The notes: generated from the letters alone by a model not told the origin. 64,000 nt of DNA from Vibrio ostreicida (GCF_013074385.2 NZ_JABEYA020000002.1:1-64000); one strand, 5' to 3'; shown: positions 48,302 through 59,059, numbered from the stretch's first letter. Program-made: numbers and translations.

Positions 48302-48922
48302 TCAGGCTTCATGGTCAGGTCCGAATGAGTCCTTTCTTTTTTCTCCTATTTTCGGTTCGGTGCCATCCAAGAGTCGCTTAATATTTTGATGGTGCCGAAA
48401 CACGATGAGGCAGCAGAGCATAGCGACGGGTAAGGTATAATGAGGTTTAATTAACCAAGTATACAAGGGGGCCAGCAGTACGCTAATGATGGCGGCGAGT
48501 GAAGAATAACGGAAAATTATGAGCACCAGTAACCATGTGGCAGTGATCATGGCGGTTAGGCTGAGTCCGATTGGAGCGATGGCTCCTAAAGCGGTTGCTA
48601 CCCCTTTTCCGCCTTTAAAATGGAAAAATATTGGGTACATGTGCCCAAGGCATGCAGCAATGGCGATCACACCGAGAACAATAGGCTCAATGTCAAGAAA
48701 ATAGCCACCCCAGACTGGAATGGTCCCTTTCAACATATCGAAAAGCAGAACACAAGCTGCGGCTTTTTTCCCACCGACTCTCAGCACGTTGGTAGCGCCG
48801 GGGTTGTGGGAGCCCACATTTCTTGGATCGGGGAACTTCAGTACTCGACAGATAAGAACGGCACTAGAGATCGACCCCAAGAAATAGGCAAAAATGATCA
48901 TGATAAGTGCTAGTGGACTCAT
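48302..48922 (-). CDS. plsY: Glycerol-3-phosphate acyltransferase PlsY
   Basis: PlsY transfers acyl groups from acyl phosphate to glycerol 3-phosphate, an entry to phospholipid synthesis, within the inner membrane. The 206-residue product has five membrane segments and the three family motifs: [29 protein letters not shown] and [13 protein letters not shown]. It is divergent from folB, as in E. coli and vibrios. Confidence 0.97.
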   Translation of the reverse strand: MSPLALIMIIFAYFLGSISSAVLICRVLKFPDPRNVGSHNPGATNVLRVGGKKAAACVLLFDMLKGTIPVWGGYFLDIEPIVLGVIAIAACLGHMYPIFFHFKGGKGVATALGAIAPIGLSLTAMITATWLLVLIIFRYSSLAAIISVLLAPLYTWLIKPHYTLPVAMLCCLIVFRHHQNIKRLLDGTEPKIGEKRKDSFGPDHEA

Positions 48923-49080
48923 ACTGAAGTTACTCGTTATAAAGAGATGTTAGTCAAGCAAGTAATTGATATCATATCGTGCCTGACACGCTCAAACTAC
49001 CAAGAGAGTGGTTTTTGAAGTGGAAATAGTACAATTTTTTACCACATTTAGGTATCCGACCTCTACGGGAAGCAAAAACC

Positions 49081-49434
49081 ATGGATAAAGTTTTTATCGA
49101 ACGCTTAGAAGCGATTACAACTATCGGTGTATACGATTGGGAACAGGAAATAAAGCAAAAGCTGGTTTTAGATATTGAAATGGCTCATAACAATCGCCCA
49201 GCTGGACAAAGTGATGATGTCGTCGATGCACTCGATTACTCTCAAGTCAGCCATGCGGTGCTATCACATATCGAATCGGGTCGCTTTTTGCTGATTGAGC
49301 GTGTTGCCGAAGAAGTGGCTGAGCTTATTATGGCTAAATTCAACGTGCCCTGGTTGAAAATTCGCCTAACGAAACCCGGTGCGGTCGCTCAGGCTGAGGG
49401 CGTTGGGGTGATTATCGAGCGAGGTCAGGCATGA
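49081..49434 (+). CDS. folB: Dihydroneopterin aldolase
   Basis: FolB cleaves or epimerises 7,8-dihydroneopterin in folate synthesis. The 117-residue enzyme has IERLEAITTIGVYDWEQEIKQ (in parts), the DALDYSQVSHAV core and the LLIERVAEEVAE helix with its substrate-binding Glu, then LTKPGAVAQAEGVGV. GGGAAG precedes the start. The last four bases overlap the folK start (ATGA), so the two are coupled. Confidence 0.95.
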   Translation: MDKVFIERLEAITTIGVYDWEQEIKQKLVLDIEMAHNNRPAGQSDDVVDALDYSQVSHAVLSHIESGRFLLIERVAEEVAELIMAKFNVPWLKIRLTKPGAVAQAEGVGVIIERGQA

Positions 49435-49919
49435 ATACAGCGTACATTGGCGTTGGTTCCAATGTAGACAGGCGTAAACATATAGAAGCTGCAATTAACG
49501 AGCTGTCGGCCATAGGCCAAGATCTGCGATTGTCGACCATTTATGAATGTGAAGCTGTGGGGTTCGAAAGTAGTGCGTTTTATAACCTTGTTGTAGAGGT
49601 GCGTACCCACTTTGGTTTAGCTGAATTTTCACAGCGTCTGAGAGAGATTGAGGTTAAGTGGGGCCGCGATGAACAGGCTAAAAAATTTCAGCCCAGAACC
49701 GTCGATCTGGATATTATATTATTTGGTCAGCAAACCTCGTTGATGTCACCAGAATTGCCTCGCAGCGACATATATAAATATGGTTTTGTTATTGAACCTC
49801 TGAATGAACTTTGTGGTGAGCTTTGTGTCCCTGGCGACGGGAGAACCGTTCGCCAAATTTGGTCGCAAGTCCGTTATCAAGAAACCCTGAGCAGGGTGGA
49901 TATTTGGTTTAATTATTAA
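49431..49919 (+). CDS. folK: 6-hydroxymethyl-7,8-dihydropterin pyrophosphokinase
   Basis: FolK activates the product of FolB with ATP, the next folate step. The 162-residue enzyme opens AYIGVGSNVDRRKHIEAAI and carries the signature RTVDLDIILFG with the metal-binding Asp pair, preceded by GRDEQAKKFQPR. It overlaps folB by four bases and is followed by uppP after nine. Confidence 0.95.
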   Translation: MNTAYIGVGSNVDRRKHIEAAINELSAIGQDLRLSTIYECEAVGFESSAFYNLVVEVRTHFGLAEFSQRLREIEVKWGRDEQAKKFQPRTVDLDIILFGQQTSLMSPELPRSDIYKYGFVIEPLNELCGELCVPGDGRTVRQIWSQVRYQETLSRVDIWFNY

Positions 49920-49928
49920 GAGTATTTC

Positions 49929-50732
49929 ATGAGTTATTTAGAAGCGTTTATTCTTGCCTTAATTCAGGGGTTGACTGAATTCTTACCGATTTCCAGTTCA
50001 GCTCACTTAATTCTCCCGTCAGCGGTATTGGGTTGGGAAGACCAAGGGCTGTCGTTTGATGTTGCTGTTCATGTGGGGACCTTGGCGGCGGTTGTCATTT
50101 ACTTTCGTCATGAAGTAGTGACTTTGCTATCGGCATTTTTTGCCTCAATGTTTAAAGGTGAACGCAGTAAAGAAGCCAAGCTGGCGTGGATGATCGTTTT
50201 AGCAACCATTCCCGCTTGCGTATTTGGTTTGTTGATGAAAGATATCATTGAAGTTTATTTACGCAGTGCTTGGGTCATCGCGACGACGACCATTGTCTTT
50301 GGCGTACTGCTTTGGTATGTCGACAAACATGCTCAGCTGACCGATGATGAGTATCAGGCGACGTGGAAAAAATCCGTGTTTATCGGGCTGGCTCAAGCGC
50401 TGGCAATCATCCCGGGTACTTCACGTTCTGGAGCAACGATTACTGCCGCTTTGTATCTCGGTTTTACTCGTGAGGCGGCTGCGCGTTTTTCTTTTTTAAT
50501 GTCGATTCCGATTATTGTCTTGGCAGGTGGCTATCTGGCGATGAAATTGGTGTCGAGTGGTGAGTCTGTTCACTACGGCTTCTTGATGACGGGGATCGTG
50601 ACTTCGTTTATCAGTGCCTACGTGTGTATCTATTTTTTCCTCAAGCTGATTTCGAAGATGGGCATGACGCCTTTTGTTATCTATCGATTGCTTTTAGGGT
50701 TTGGTTTGTTTGCTTTTCTACTGATGAAGTAG
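49929..50732 (+). CDS. uppP: Undecaprenyl-diphosphate phosphatase (BacA)
   Basis: UppP recycles the undecaprenyl carrier for peptidoglycan and other wall polymers; extra copies give bacitracin resistance. The 267-residue membrane protein has the (E/Q)E-type motif [19 protein letters not shown] and the [10 protein letters not shown] phosphate-binding motif, with about eight membrane segments. The folB-folK-uppP order is the conserved enteric and vibrio one. Confidence 0.97.
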   Translation: MSYLEAFILALIQGLTEFLPISSSAHLILPSAVLGWEDQGLSFDVAVHVGTLAAVVIYFRHEVVTLLSAFFASMFKGERSKEAKLAWMIVLATIPACVFGLLMKDIIEVYLRSAWVIATTTIVFGVLLWYVDKHAQLTDDEYQATWKKSVFIGLAQALAIIPGTSRSGATITAALYLGFTREAAARFSFLMSIPIIVLAGGYLAMKLVSSGESVHYGFLMTGIVTSFISAYVCIYFFLKLISKMGMTPFVIYRLLLGFGLFAFLLMK

Positions 50733-50802
50733 ACTGGGATCAAATATTGATAACTGGTGATGTGGATTTAAACAAGAGTCGAGCAATGCGGTGTCGACAC
50801 TT

Positions 50803-50831
50803 TTGACAAATGGTTTGGCTGCAGGTGCAAT
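50803..50831 (+). promoter_or_regulatory. Candidate promoter of the ftsB-ispD operon
   Basis: TTGACA (50803-50808) matches the -35 consensus fully, and TGCAAT (50826-50831) follows after 17 bases as a four-of-six -10 box. It lies about 70 bases before ftsB. Confidence 0.55.
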
Positions 50832-50898
50832 CTCGCGCGCGAAGCGACATTGTGTTATATATGTGGTCTTTCGATATTTCTCATTCTTAGAATACTTT

Positions 50899-51177
50899 AT
50901 GCGAATCTTTGCCCTTACCTTATTCTTGTTACTAGGCTGGCTGCAATATACTTTGTGGTTCGGCAAAAATGGTATTTCTGAGTATCAGTCGGTTCAGGCC
51001 GACATTGATGTTCAGCATCAGGTCAATGGTAATCTTTATAAACGTAATAGTGAAATGTTTGCCGAGATTGATGATCTGCGTCAGGGGCTGGATGCGATTG
51101 AAGAACGCGCCCGTCATGAATTAGGCATGGTCAAAGAGGGTGAGACTTTTTATCGTATTGTTGGAGATGAGAATTAG
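50899..51177 (+). CDS. ftsB: Cell division protein FtsB
   Basis: FtsB joins FtsL and FtsQ in the inner membrane and helps trigger septal wall synthesis. The 92-residue product has a single N-terminal helix ([21 protein letters not shown]) followed by a periplasmic coiled coil ([15 protein letters not shown]) and the conserved [22 protein letters not shown] 50899 is chosen because earlier in-frame starts add residues with no counterpart. It is followed at once by ispD. Confidence 0.93.
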   Translation: MRIFALTLFLLLGWLQYTLWFGKNGISEYQSVQADIDVQHQVNGNLYKRNSEMFAEIDDLRQGLDAIEERARHELGMVKEGETFYRIVGDEN

Positions 51178-51178
51178 A

Positions 51179-51883
51179 ATGAACCCATCAAAGACTTCCA
51201 TTGCGGCGATTGTTCCGGCTGCTGGAGTGGGTAGCCGAATGCAAGCCCAATGTCCTAAGCAGTATCTAACTATTGCGGGAAAAACGATTTTAGAGCACAC
51301 GTTAGAGACGTTATTGCAGTACCCAAAGGTAGATAAAGTGATTGTGGTGGTGAGCGAAAATGACCCGTACTTTTCGCAATTAGCCATTGCCACTCATCCT
51401 GAGTTAATTCGTGTCTCTGGTGGCAAAGAGCGTGCAGACTCTGTGTTGGCGGGTCTACGTTATCTCCAATCTCATTTTTCACATCAATGGGTTATGGTTC
51501 ATGACGCGGCTAGACCTTGTGTCAAAATTCAGGATATTGATCGTCTTATCTCGGCCTCTTTGCGGGATCAGTGTGGTGCAATATTGGCAACCCCAGTCCG
51601 CGATACGATGAAACGAGCCAATAGCAGCGATAAGATCGATCACACGGTTGATAGGCAATCGCTCTGGCATGCGCTGACGCCACAGATGTTCCCAACTCAA
51701 CGGCTCACAGAAGCACTTGCTCAAGCACTTGACAATGGCGTCCATATTACTGACGAAGCCTCAGTGATGGAGCGGCTCGGGGAGCAACCCACTCTGGTGC
51801 AAGGCGGGGCTGATAATATTAAAATTACTCAACCAGAAGATTTAGCGTTGGCTGAATTTTATCTTAATAGAAGTAAAGGATAA
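51179..51883 (+). CDS. ispD: 2-C-methyl-D-erythritol 4-phosphate cytidylyltransferase
   Basis: IspD joins CTP to methylerythritol phosphate in non-mevalonate isoprenoid synthesis. The 234-residue enzyme shows [20 protein letters not shown] (CTP-binding loop), VHDAARPCV and [14 protein letters not shown] 51179 begins directly after the ftsB stop. It is followed three bases later by ispF, which acts later in the same pathway. Confidence 0.97.
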   Translation: MNPSKTSIAAIVPAAGVGSRMQAQCPKQYLTIAGKTILEHTLETLLQYPKVDKVIVVVSENDPYFSQLAIATHPELIRVSGGKERADSVLAGLRYLQSHFSHQWVMVHDAARPCVKIQDIDRLISASLRDQCGAILATPVRDTMKRANSSDKIDHTVDRQSLWHALTPQMFPTQRLTEALAQALDNGVHITDEASVMERLGEQPTLVQGGADNIKITQPEDLALAEFYLNRSKG

Positions 51884-51886
51884 CGC

Positions 51887-52366
51887 ATGATTCGCATTGG
51901 TCACGGTTTTGATGTCCATAAATTTGGCGGCGCAGGCCCTGTTGTTATTGGCGGTGTATCGGTTCCCTATGAGCAAGGTTTGGTCGCGCATTCTGATGGT
52001 GATGTTGCTCTGCATGCGCTTTGCGACGCATTGTTAGGTGCCATAGCCGCGGGCGATATTGGTCGTCATTTCCCAGATACAGATGACAAGTGGAAAGGGG
52101 CGAACAGTCGAGATTTACTTCGTGATGTCTACCGCGGCGTTAAGCAGCAAGGCTATATACTAGGGAATGCGGACGTTACAATCATGGCGCAGGCTCCAAA
52201 AATGGCCCCGCACATTAGCGCTATGTGTCAAGCGATTGCTCAGGATTTGGACACCGATATTGGCAACGTCAATGTAAAGGCAACCACGACAGAGCGTCTT
52301 GGTTTCACTGGCCGCAAAGAGGGTATTGCCGCAGAAGCGGTAGTGCTACTTGTAAAAAATCAATAA
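51887..52366 (+). CDS. ispF: 2-C-methyl-D-erythritol 2,4-cyclodiphosphate synthase
   Basis: IspF forms the cyclodiphosphate two steps after IspD. The 159-residue protein starts [13 protein letters not shown] with the metal ligands Asp8 and His10, then [30 protein letters not shown] and [26 protein letters not shown] precedes the start. Together with ispD it also feeds the isoprenoids used by ispB and uppP. Confidence 0.98.
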   Translation: MIRIGHGFDVHKFGGAGPVVIGGVSVPYEQGLVAHSDGDVALHALCDALLGAIAAGDIGRHFPDTDDKWKGANSRDLLRDVYRGVKQQGYILGNADVTIMAQAPKMAPHISAMCQAIAQDLDTDIGNVNVKATTTERLGFTGRKEGIAAEAVVLLVKNQ

Positions 52367-52412
52367 ATGATTAGATCCGGTAGCGAGCGCTGCTTGGTGT
52401 AATGGAAAAACT

Positions 52413-53459
52413 ATGACAGACATTTTATCTTCACTTTCTTTCCTGAACGGGAAACCTAAGGCCACAGGCAAACTTAAAGTTAAGCCCCAGCATTTTCAGG
52501 TCAATGAAAACCTTGGCTTTTCCTTCTCTGGTGAAGGTGAGCACTTAATGGTTCGTATTCGAAAAACGGGCGAAAATACCAGTTTTGTCGCGAATGAATT
52601 GGCAAAAGCGTGTGGTGTTCAATCTAAGGACGTCAGTTGGGCTGGTTTGAAAGACCGTCATGCCGTCACGGAACAGTGGCTTAGTGTACACTTACCTAGA
52701 GGTGATGTTTCTGATTTTAGTGCATTCTTGGCTCAGCATAAAAGCATCGAGATTTTGGAGACCTGTCGACATAACAAAAAACTACGCCCGGGTGATTTGG
52801 TCGGTAATGACTTTGTGATCACATTGACAGAAGTCAGTGATATTGAAGATGTGGTAAAGCGACTGTCGCTGGTGGCTCAATATGGCGTTCCTAACTATTT
52901 TGGTAGTCAGCGGTTTGGTCATCAGGGCAATAACCTCGATGAAGCACGGCGGTGGGGACGAGAGAATGTACGAACCCGAAACGCCAATAAACGCAGCCTG
53001 TATTTATCAGCCGCGCGTTCATGGATTTTTAATACTATTTTATCCGCGAGAATTGAAAAAAATCTTTTCTCTCAGGCCGTGGTGGGAGACGTAGTGGTTC
53101 GTGATGAGCAAACGTCTGTTGTGACGTCGGATAATGTTCAAACCATTAATGATGATATTGTGAAACGCTCAGTGCATCTTACGGCAGCGCTAGCAGGCGA
53201 TAATGCACTTCCGACACTCGACAGCGCTTTATCTATTGAGCAGCCTCATCTAGACGCTGAACCTGATCTTATGGCATTGATCCGTGGCAATCGAATGCGT
53301 CATGAACGGCGCAATGTGTCACTGATCCCGCAAGATTTGGAATGGGAGGTTCAGGAAGACAGTATCAAGCTGTGCTTTTCTCTCAACGCTGGCTGTTTTG
53401 CTACGGCGATAATTCGTGAATTGATTGAGGAAGTCGAAGTGGAGCGTCAGTACCCATGA
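52413..53459 (+). CDS. truD: tRNA pseudouridine(13) synthase TruD
   Basis: TruD makes pseudouridine at position 13 of tRNA-Glu. The 348-residue protein has the catalytic-domain motif [19 protein letters not shown], with its active-site Asp, and the [15 protein letters not shown] motif; a TRUD insertion domain separates these from the C-terminal [18 protein letters not shown]. Its stop overlaps the surE start (ATGA). Confidence 0.96.
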   Translation: MTDILSSLSFLNGKPKATGKLKVKPQHFQVNENLGFSFSGEGEHLMVRIRKTGENTSFVANELAKACGVQSKDVSWAGLKDRHAVTEQWLSVHLPRGDVSDFSAFLAQHKSIEILETCRHNKKLRPGDLVGNDFVITLTEVSDIEDVVKRLSLVAQYGVPNYFGSQRFGHQGNNLDEARRWGRENVRTRNANKRSLYLSAARSWIFNTILSARIEKNLFSQAVVGDVVVRDEQTSVVTSDNVQTINDDIVKRSVHLTAALAGDNALPTLDSALSIEQPHLDAEPDLMALIRGNRMRHERRNVSLIPQDLEWEVQEDSIKLCFSLNAGCFATAIIRELIEEVEVERQYP

Positions 53460-54214
53460 GTAATAAAAGCATGAGAATTCTTCTGAGCAATGATGACGGT
53501 GTTCATGCACAAGGTATACAAGCATTAGCGGACGCGCTTAGCGATATCGCCGAGATCATTATTGTTGCGCCAGACAGGAATCGTTCCGGTGCTTCCAACT
53601 CGCTGACACTTGAACAACCATTGCGTGTGACGGAATTATCTCAGAACAGATACTCGGTACAAGGTACTCCAACAGATTGCGTTCATTTTGCGTTGAATGA
53701 GTTGATGAAAGGGAATTTACCAGATCTTGTGCTTACTGGGATTAATCATGGTGCTAACCTTGGTGATGATGTGTTGTATTCTGGGACGGTTGCAGCGGCA
53801 ATGGAAGGTCATTTTCTTGGTGTACAAGCCATTGCCTTTTCCTTGGTCGGTAACGTACATTTTCAAACGGCAGGGCACATTGCACGCAAAATCGTCGAAC
53901 AACATATGACAGCGCCCATTCCGACTAATCGTTTACTTAATGTCAATATCCCTGATGTTCGGGTCGATGAAGTTGAAGGGTTATGCGTAACCCGTTTAGG
54001 TGCACGCCATCATTCAGAAGCGATGATTAAACAACAAGATCCTCGAGGCCATGATATATATTGGCTGGGCCCTCCAGGAAAAGAACAAGATGCAGGTGAA
54101 GGAACGGACTTTTACGCCATTGAGCAAGGCTTTGTTTCGTTAACGCCGCTGCAGGTTGATTTAACTGCACATGAGTCGATGATGAGTATGGATAACTGGT
54201 TAAAGGACAATTAA
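53456..54214 (+). CDS. surE: 5'/3'-nucleotidase SurE
   Basis: SurE is a metal-dependent phosphatase of nucleoside 5'- and 3'-monophosphates, expressed with pcm and important in stationary phase. The 252-residue product includes [15 protein letters not shown] (metal-binding Asp pair), [21 protein letters not shown] and [11 protein letters not shown]-like [14 protein letters not shown] 53456 overlaps the truD stop; ATG 53471, which matches the E. coli N-terminus, is an equal candidate. It is followed by pcm after two bases. Confidence 0.95.
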   Translation: MSNKSMRILLSNDDGVHAQGIQALADALSDIAEIIIVAPDRNRSGASNSLTLEQPLRVTELSQNRYSVQGTPTDCVHFALNELMKGNLPDLVLTGINHGANLGDDVLYSGTVAAAMEGHFLGVQAIAFSLVGNVHFQTAGHIARKIVEQHMTAPIPTNRLLNVNIPDVRVDEVEGLCVTRLGARHHSEAMIKQQDPRGHDIYWLGPPGKEQDAGEGTDFYAIEQGFVSLTPLQVDLTAHESMMSMDNWLKDN

Positions 54215-54216
54215 GT

Positions 54217-54843
54217 ATGGCGAATCCACACGCCGACAGATTGATCAGCTTTCTGATTGCCAGTGGTATTCAAGAACAAGACGTGCTTGATGCTCTGTAT
54301 GCTGTGCCCAGAGAACGGTTCGTTTCTCAGGCTATGGCGCATCAGGCTTACGACAATAACGCGTTACCGATCGGACAAGGCCAGACTATTTCTCAGCCCT
54401 ATATTGTCGCAAAGATGACGAAACTACTTGATTTAAAAAGAGAAAATAGAGTTTTGGAGATAGGGACCGGTTCGGGATACCAAACCGCGGTGTTGTCGCA
54501 GCTTGTCGAACATGTTTATTCTGTTGAGCGTATTAAGCTATTGCAATGGGAAGCGAAGAGAAGGTTAAAGCAACTCGATATCTACAATGTCTCGACCAAG
54601 CATGGTGATGGTTGGCAAGGTTGGGCGGCTAAATCTCCGTTTGACGCCATCATTGTCACGGCCGCTGCTGCTTCTGTGCCGGATGCATTGTTAGGGCAGT
54701 TAGCCGAAGGCGGTGTGCTTGTTATTCCTGTTGGCGAAATGGAGCAGAGATTGCTAAAAATCACTCGGCAAGGTAATGAATATCTGTCCGAAATAATTGA
54801 GGATGTTCGTTTTGTCCCCCTGATTGCTGGTGAACTTGATTAG
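54217..54843 (+). CDS. pcm: Protein-L-isoaspartate O-methyltransferase
   Basis: Pcm methylates isoaspartyl residues in aged proteins so they can be repaired. The 208-residue enzyme contains [33 protein letters not shown] (quoted only to show the family block in 54300-54400), the AdoMet loop [15 protein letters not shown] and [11 protein letters not shown]. surE-pcm-nlpD-rpoS is the conserved stationary-phase cluster. Confidence 0.96.
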   Translation: MANPHADRLISFLIASGIQEQDVLDALYAVPRERFVSQAMAHQAYDNNALPIGQGQTISQPYIVAKMTKLLDLKRENRVLEIGTGSGYQTAVLSQLVEHVYSVERIKLLQWEAKRRLKQLDIYNVSTKHGDGWQGWAAKSPFDAIIVTAAAASVPDALLGQLAEGGVLVIPVGEMEQRLLKITRQGNEYLSEIIEDVRFVPLIAGELD

Positions 54844-54848
54844 CGGCT

Positions 54849-55757
54849 ATGTGTAAGTTCAAGTGTTTATTTACTCTCACCTTAATCAGCCTACTCATCG
54901 GGTGTACCGCTCATTTCCCGGCTCCCGTATCGGACCTAAACAAAGACTACAGTTCTATTTCGCGTGGAAGTTATCGAGGCAGTTATTATGAAGTAGAGAA
55001 GGGAGACACTCTTTACTTTATAGCGTACGTCACGGATAGAGATGTAAAAGAAATCATTAGTTACAATGGTTTATCTTCACCTTATACTATTTATCCGGGG
55101 CAAAAACTGAAACTGTGGCAACCAGCTTATACCCCTCCAGCTTATGCTGGAACTGGTTCAGGCCCTGTAAGCACGCCCGTTGCCGTCGTGGTACCTTCGC
55201 CACTGAAACCAAAGTTGAGTAAAAACTCGAATCAAAAGGTTAGCTCGAAAGTCGTGAGTTCCGATCAAGGGTCGATTAAAAAATATACACCCAAGAAGGT
55301 TGAACAATCAAATTCAAAAGAGTATGTTGGTTCCAAAAGTAAACAAAAATTTAACAAAACGGTAAATGTACCTCAACCAAAAAATGAAAAAATTTCAAGG
55401 TGGTTATGGCCAACCAAAGGGAGGGTGATTAGAAACTTCTCAGCTGGAGATCAAGGAAATAAGGGTATCGACATTGCAGGACAGCGAGGTCAGCCAGTAT
55501 CTTCTTCAGCGAGTGGCACCGTTGTTTACTCGGGTAACGCACTGCGTGGTTACGGTAATCTTGTGATTATCAAACATAACGATAATTACCTCAGTGCTTA
55601 TGCGCATAATGAACGGTTGCTAGTACACGAAGGACAGAGTGTAAAAGCAGGCCAGAAAGTAGCAACAATGGGCAGTTCTGGTACTAGCAGTGTTCGTCTA
55701 CACTTTGAAATTCGCTATCAAGGTAAGTCAGTGAATCCGAATCGCTACTTGCCCTAA
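54849..55757 (+). CDS. nlpD: Lipoprotein NlpD (LysM, LytM/M23 domain)
   Basis: NlpD is an outer-membrane lipoprotein that activates the amidase AmiC at the septum. The 302-residue precursor has a lipobox (LLIGC), a LysM domain (YEVEKGDTLYFIAYVTDRD, YPGQKLKLW), a low-complexity Ser/Lys linker, and a C-terminal M23 fold (GNKGIDIAGQRGQPV, LHFEIRYQGKSVNP). In the M23 domain the usual HxH metal site is incomplete, as expected for a non-catalytic activator. The main rpoS promoter often lies inside this gene. Confidence 0.93.
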   Translation: MCKFKCLFTLTLISLLIGCTAHFPAPVSDLNKDYSSISRGSYRGSYYEVEKGDTLYFIAYVTDRDVKEIISYNGLSSPYTIYPGQKLKLWQPAYTPPAYAGTGSGPVSTPVAVVVPSPLKPKLSKNSNQKVSSKVVSSDQGSIKKYTPKKVEQSNSKEYVGSKSKQKFNKTVNVPQPKNEKISRWLWPTKGRVIRNFSAGDQGNKGIDIAGQRGQPVSSSASGTVVYSGNALRGYGNLVIIKHNDNYLSAYAHNERLLVHEGQSVKAGQKVATMGSSGTSSVRLHFEIRYQGKSVNPNRYLP

Positions 55758-55811
55758 ATACTTATTAGGTATATAGCGACATTAGAAGTAGTAATGTCTT
55801 GCTAGCTCGCC

Positions 55812-55820
55812 AGGGGGAGG
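55812..55820 (+). promoter_or_regulatory. rpoS: Strong ribosome-binding site of rpoS
   Basis: AGGGGGAGG sits four bases before ATG 55825 and fixes the rpoS start. Such a long purine site is unusual for a gene known for translational control in relatives. Confidence 0.8.
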
Positions 55821-55824
55821 CGCT

Positions 55825-56808
55825 ATGAGTATCAGCAATGCAGCAACTAAAACCGAAGAGTTTTCAGAAGAACCTACAATGGAACTGGTTCAGGAAACCG
55901 AACTCACTACCGAAAATCGCGCTCAGTCAGAAGAAGCCAAAGAAGAGTTTGAGGTTTCTGCAAAAAGTCTGGATGCAACACAACTTTATTTGGGGGAAAT
56001 TGGTTTTTCTCCACTCCTAACAGCAGAAGAAGAAGTATTGTACGCCCGTCGAGCTTTACGAGGTGATGAAGCGGCACGCAAGCGTATGATAGAGAGTAAC
56101 CTTCGCCTTGTTGTTAAAATTTCCCGTCGATACAGCAACCGTGGTCTGGCCTTACTAGATTTAATCGAAGAAGGTAATCTAGGGCTGATTCGTGCGGTTG
56201 AAAAGTTTGATCCTGAAAGAGGCTTCAGATTTTCAACTTATGCGACTTGGTGGATTCGACAAACCATTGAACGCGCTCTTATGAATCAGACGCGTACCAT
56301 CCGTCTACCCATCCATGTTGTAAAAGAACTGAATATTTATTTACGAACAGCTCGCGAATTGTCGCAAAAGCTTGACCATGAACCAACGGCAGAAGAAATT
56401 GCATCTCAACTTGATAAGCCAGTTGATGATGTGAGCAAAATGCTAAGGCTCAACGAGCGGATTAGCTCAGTTGATACTCCAATCGGTGGTGATGGTGAGA
56501 AAGCGCTGCTAGACATTATTCCAGACGTCAATAACTCAGATCCAGAAGTGTCGACACAAGATGATGACATCAAGTCTTCATTGATTGACTGGCTTGATGA
56601 GCTTAACCCTAAGCAGAAGGAAGTGCTGGCGCGGCGATTTGGCCTGCTCGGTTATGAGCCTTCCACTCTCGAAGAAGTTGGTCGTGAGATTAATCTTACT
56701 CGGGAGCGTGTACGGCAGATTCAGGTCGAAGGTTTGAGGCGTTTGAGAGAGATTTTAATCAAGCAAGGACTGAATATGGAGAATTTGTTCAGTATTGATG
56801 AAGAGTAG
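55825..56808 (+). CDS. rpoS: RNA polymerase sigma factor RpoS
   Basis: RpoS directs the general stress and stationary-phase response. The 327-residue protein has region 1.2 ([21 protein letters not shown]), region 2 ([24 protein letters not shown] in parts, [18 protein letters not shown]), region 3 and region 4 ([23 protein letters not shown]). It lies after nlpD and ends in a strong terminator. The gene after it is corB rather than mutS, which follows rpoS in V. cholerae. Confidence 0.98.
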   Translation: MSISNAATKTEEFSEEPTMELVQETELTTENRAQSEEAKEEFEVSAKSLDATQLYLGEIGFSPLLTAEEEVLYARRALRGDEAARKRMIESNLRLVVKISRRYSNRGLALLDLIEEGNLGLIRAVEKFDPERGFRFSTYATWWIRQTIERALMNQTRTIRLPIHVVKELNIYLRTARELSQKLDHEPTAEEIASQLDKPVDDVSKMLRLNERISSVDTPIGGDGEKALLDIIPDVNNSDPEVSTQDDDIKSSLIDWLDELNPKQKEVLARRFGLLGYEPSTLEEVGREINLTRERVRQIQVEGLRRLREILIKQGLNMENLFSIDEE

Positions 56809-56831
56809 TTGTTTACAATTGTGATAGCTTG

Positions 56832-56860
56832 AAAAGCCTTGGTGTTGCCAAGGCTTTTTT
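56832..56860 (+). terminator. Intrinsic terminator after rpoS
   Basis: AAAAGCCTTGG and CCAAGGCTTTT pair perfectly around TGTTG and end in TTTTTT. It may serve convergent corB in the other direction as well. Confidence 0.95.
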
Positions 56861-56870
56861 GCATTAAAGG

Positions 56871-58139
56871 CTATGTAGCGTTATTTGGGAAGACTTTGAC
56901 CAGTTTGATCCGATTTTCTTGTAACTCCACTATCTCCATTGGATGGCCAGAGACTTGGACACTGAGGTGACTTTCGGGAATATCTTCAAGATGTTCAAGG
57001 ATCAGGCCGTTAAGCGTTCTTGGTCCATCGGTTGGGAGCGTCCACTTGAGCCCTTTATTAATGTCTCGGATATTGGCGCTGCCTTCTATCAGGAAGCTTC
57101 CATCCCCTTGAGGGGTAATTTCCTCAGATAAACTGGGTGCGAGAGAGGTGGTGAATTCACCAACAATTTCTTCCAGTATGTCTTCAAGGGTAATCAGACC
57201 AATGATGTCACCGTATTCATTGACAATTAGACCAATTCGTTCTTTGTTACGCTGAAACTTCAGTAGTTGGATGTTGAGAGGGGTGCCTTCAGGAATAAAA
57301 TAGACTTCATCAGCCGCTCGCAGCAAAGTTTTTTTGTTAAACTCGTTTTTCTCTAGCATCAGGCGGTAGGATTCACGCAGACGCAACATCCCGACCACTT
57401 CGTCGATTTGATCCCGATATAAGACCGCCCGTCCGTGAGGAGAATGGGTAAGTTGGCGCACAATCGATTTCCAGTCATCGTTGACATCGATGCCAGTGAT
57501 TTCATTTCTGGGCACCATGAGGTCATTGACCGTGACATGCTCCAAATCAAGGATAGAGAGCAACATGTCTTGGTGACGTCTTGGGATCAAGCTGCCGGCC
57601 TCATTAACGACTGTCCTGAGCTCTTCAGAGCTGAGATGGTCATCACCGCCATGACTGGCACGAACCCCGAGTAAACGAATAAAACCATTGGTGATGAAGT
57701 TGACCAAAACCACAATCGGAGAAAGGAGCTTCATCAAAAGGCTAAGCACAATGCTGCTGGCGTATGAGACTCGCTCTGGATAGAGTGCTGCCAACGTTTT
57801 TGGTGTCACTTCGGCGAAGACCAAAACCACCATAGTTAATGCACCTGTTGCAATCGCGACGCCAATATTACCATACAGACGCATTCCAAGAATGGTGGCA
57901 ATGGCAGAGGCTAAAATATTGACTAGGTTATTGCCGATCAGAATCAAACCAATCAGACGGTCTGGCCGACTCAGCAGTTTTTCGACACGTTTAGCACCCT
58001 TGTGTCCACTGTTGGCTAAATGCTTAAGACGGTAGCGATTCAATGACATCATTCCGGTCTCTGAACCTGAGAAGTATCCTGAAATAATAATCAGACACGC
58101 GAGTAGCGCAAATAAGATACCCGTTGATATGTCGTCCAA
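56871..58139 (-). CDS. corB: CNNM/CorB-type membrane protein with CBS pair (YfjD)
   Basis: The 422-residue protein has a DUF21/CNNM membrane domain of about four helices at the N-terminus (ISGYFSGSETGMMSLNRYRL, VLVFAEVTPKTLAALYPERV), a CBS pair (DLMVPRNEITGIDV near 205, IGLIVNEYGDIIGLITLEDILEEI) and a C-terminal CorC/HlyC domain. The CorB group has been linked to magnesium and cobalt efflux. E. coli also has corB (yfjD) next to ypjD near ffh. It converges on rpoS, and only 62 bases separate the two genes. Confidence 0.92.
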   Translation of the reverse strand: MDDISTGILFALLACLIIISGYFSGSETGMMSLNRYRLKHLANSGHKGAKRVEKLLSRPDRLIGLILIGNNLVNILASAIATILGMRLYGNIGVAIATGALTMVVLVFAEVTPKTLAALYPERVSYASSIVLSLLMKLLSPIVVLVNFITNGFIRLLGVRASHGGDDHLSSEELRTVVNEAGSLIPRRHQDMLLSILDLEHVTVNDLMVPRNEITGIDVNDDWKSIVRQLTHSPHGRAVLYRDQIDEVVGMLRLRESYRLMLEKNEFNKKTLLRAADEVYFIPEGTPLNIQLLKFQRNKERIGLIVNEYGDIIGLITLEDILEEIVGEFTTSLAPSLSEEITPQGDGSFLIEGSANIRDINKGLKWTLPTDGPRTLNGLILEHLEDIPESHLSVQVSGHPMEIVELQENRIKLVKVFPNNAT

Positions 58140-58261
58140 AACTTATCTTTTCCTTTTGATGTTTGATTAATTTATGACTTAACTGACTCGTTAAGTCAAT
58201 CACAGGTCACGGACAAAGCATTGTAAAAGAAAGGTGCTGCCTATGCACCTTTCAATATCAA

Positions 58262-59059
58262 TTAGTTAAGAATGATTTCTCTAACGAAGCGACTGCCAAA
58301 ATAGGCCAGTGTCAGTAAGGTGGCGCCTGCCACTGCAAACCAAGTCACCTTCCGCCCCCGCCATCCTTGTTGATAATGTCCCCAGAGCAAGATGGAATAG
58401 ACGACCCAAGCAACAAACGACAGAATTCCCTTATGTGCTTTACCTTGAGCAAACATATCCTGAACAAAAACAAACCCAGTCAGTAATGTCCCTGTTAGAA
58501 GAAGGTTACCGACCAGTATGATCTTGAACAACTGGCGTTCCACCATTAACAAAGGGGGTAAGTTGGGGTTAATGGCGAGAGCCTGCTTAGTCTTGAGCTT
58601 ATGATCCAGCCAAGCCAACTGAAGCGCATACAAAGCACCTATGGTTAAGGTTGAGTATGAAAACAGCGCTAAAGTGATATGGATAAGTAGTTTGGGATCT
58701 TGTTCCAAATGGGTAATAAATGTACTTGGCAGAAACGTGGCGGCAGAAAGGTTAATCGCGGAAAAACTGTAAACTACGGGGAGCAAAAACCATAGACGAG
58801 TTTTTAGCATGGCCACACTGAGCACCAGAGAAATAATAAAGCTGATTAGGGACGCGACATTGAGAATGCTGAGATTTTGCCCTGAACCTTCAAGAATAAG
58901 GGCGCTCAATAGCCAAGCATGAAAAGAAAGCGCAAAAAATGCGCTGACGACTACGGTCTTGGATCGGATACCTGTTTGATGAACAAGGCCCGGGACTATG
59001 GTTGCGATTGCGAGGCAATACAGTATTGCGGCAGCAACGGCGATTAAGTTATCCATCAT
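58262..59059 (-). CDS. ypjD: Inner-membrane protein YpjD (CcsA/ResC-like)
   Basis: The 265-residue protein has about eight membrane segments and belongs to the cytochrome c assembly (CcsA) superfamily. Typical blocks are LHISLALFSYS-like IHITLALFSYSTLTIGALYALQLAWLD (partly quoted) and the late WVVYSILLWGHYQQGWRGRK. The tryptophan-rich heme-handling motif of true CcsA proteins is not evident, so heme export cannot be assumed. In E. coli YpjD (CorE) has been linked to CorB-type ion efflux. It is divergent from ffh. Confidence 0.88.
   Translation of the reverse strand: MMDNLIAVAAAILYCLAIATIVPGLVHQTGIRSKTVVVSAFFALSFHAWLLSALILEGSGQNLSILNVASLISFIISLVLSVAMLKTRLWFLLPVVYSFSAINLSAATFLPSTFITHLEQDPKLLIHITLALFSYSTLTIGALYALQLAWLDHKLKTKQALAINPNLPPLLMVERQLFKIILVGNLLLTGTLLTGFVFVQDMFAQGKAHKGILSFVAWVVYSILLWGHYQQGWRGRKVTWFAVAGATLLTLAYFGSRFVREIILN

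Noticed and set aside
50791-50898. N-terminal extension of ftsB from ATG 50791
   Set aside because: It would place an arginine-rich, non-homologous stretch before the membrane helix and would start upstream of, or inside, the likely promoter.
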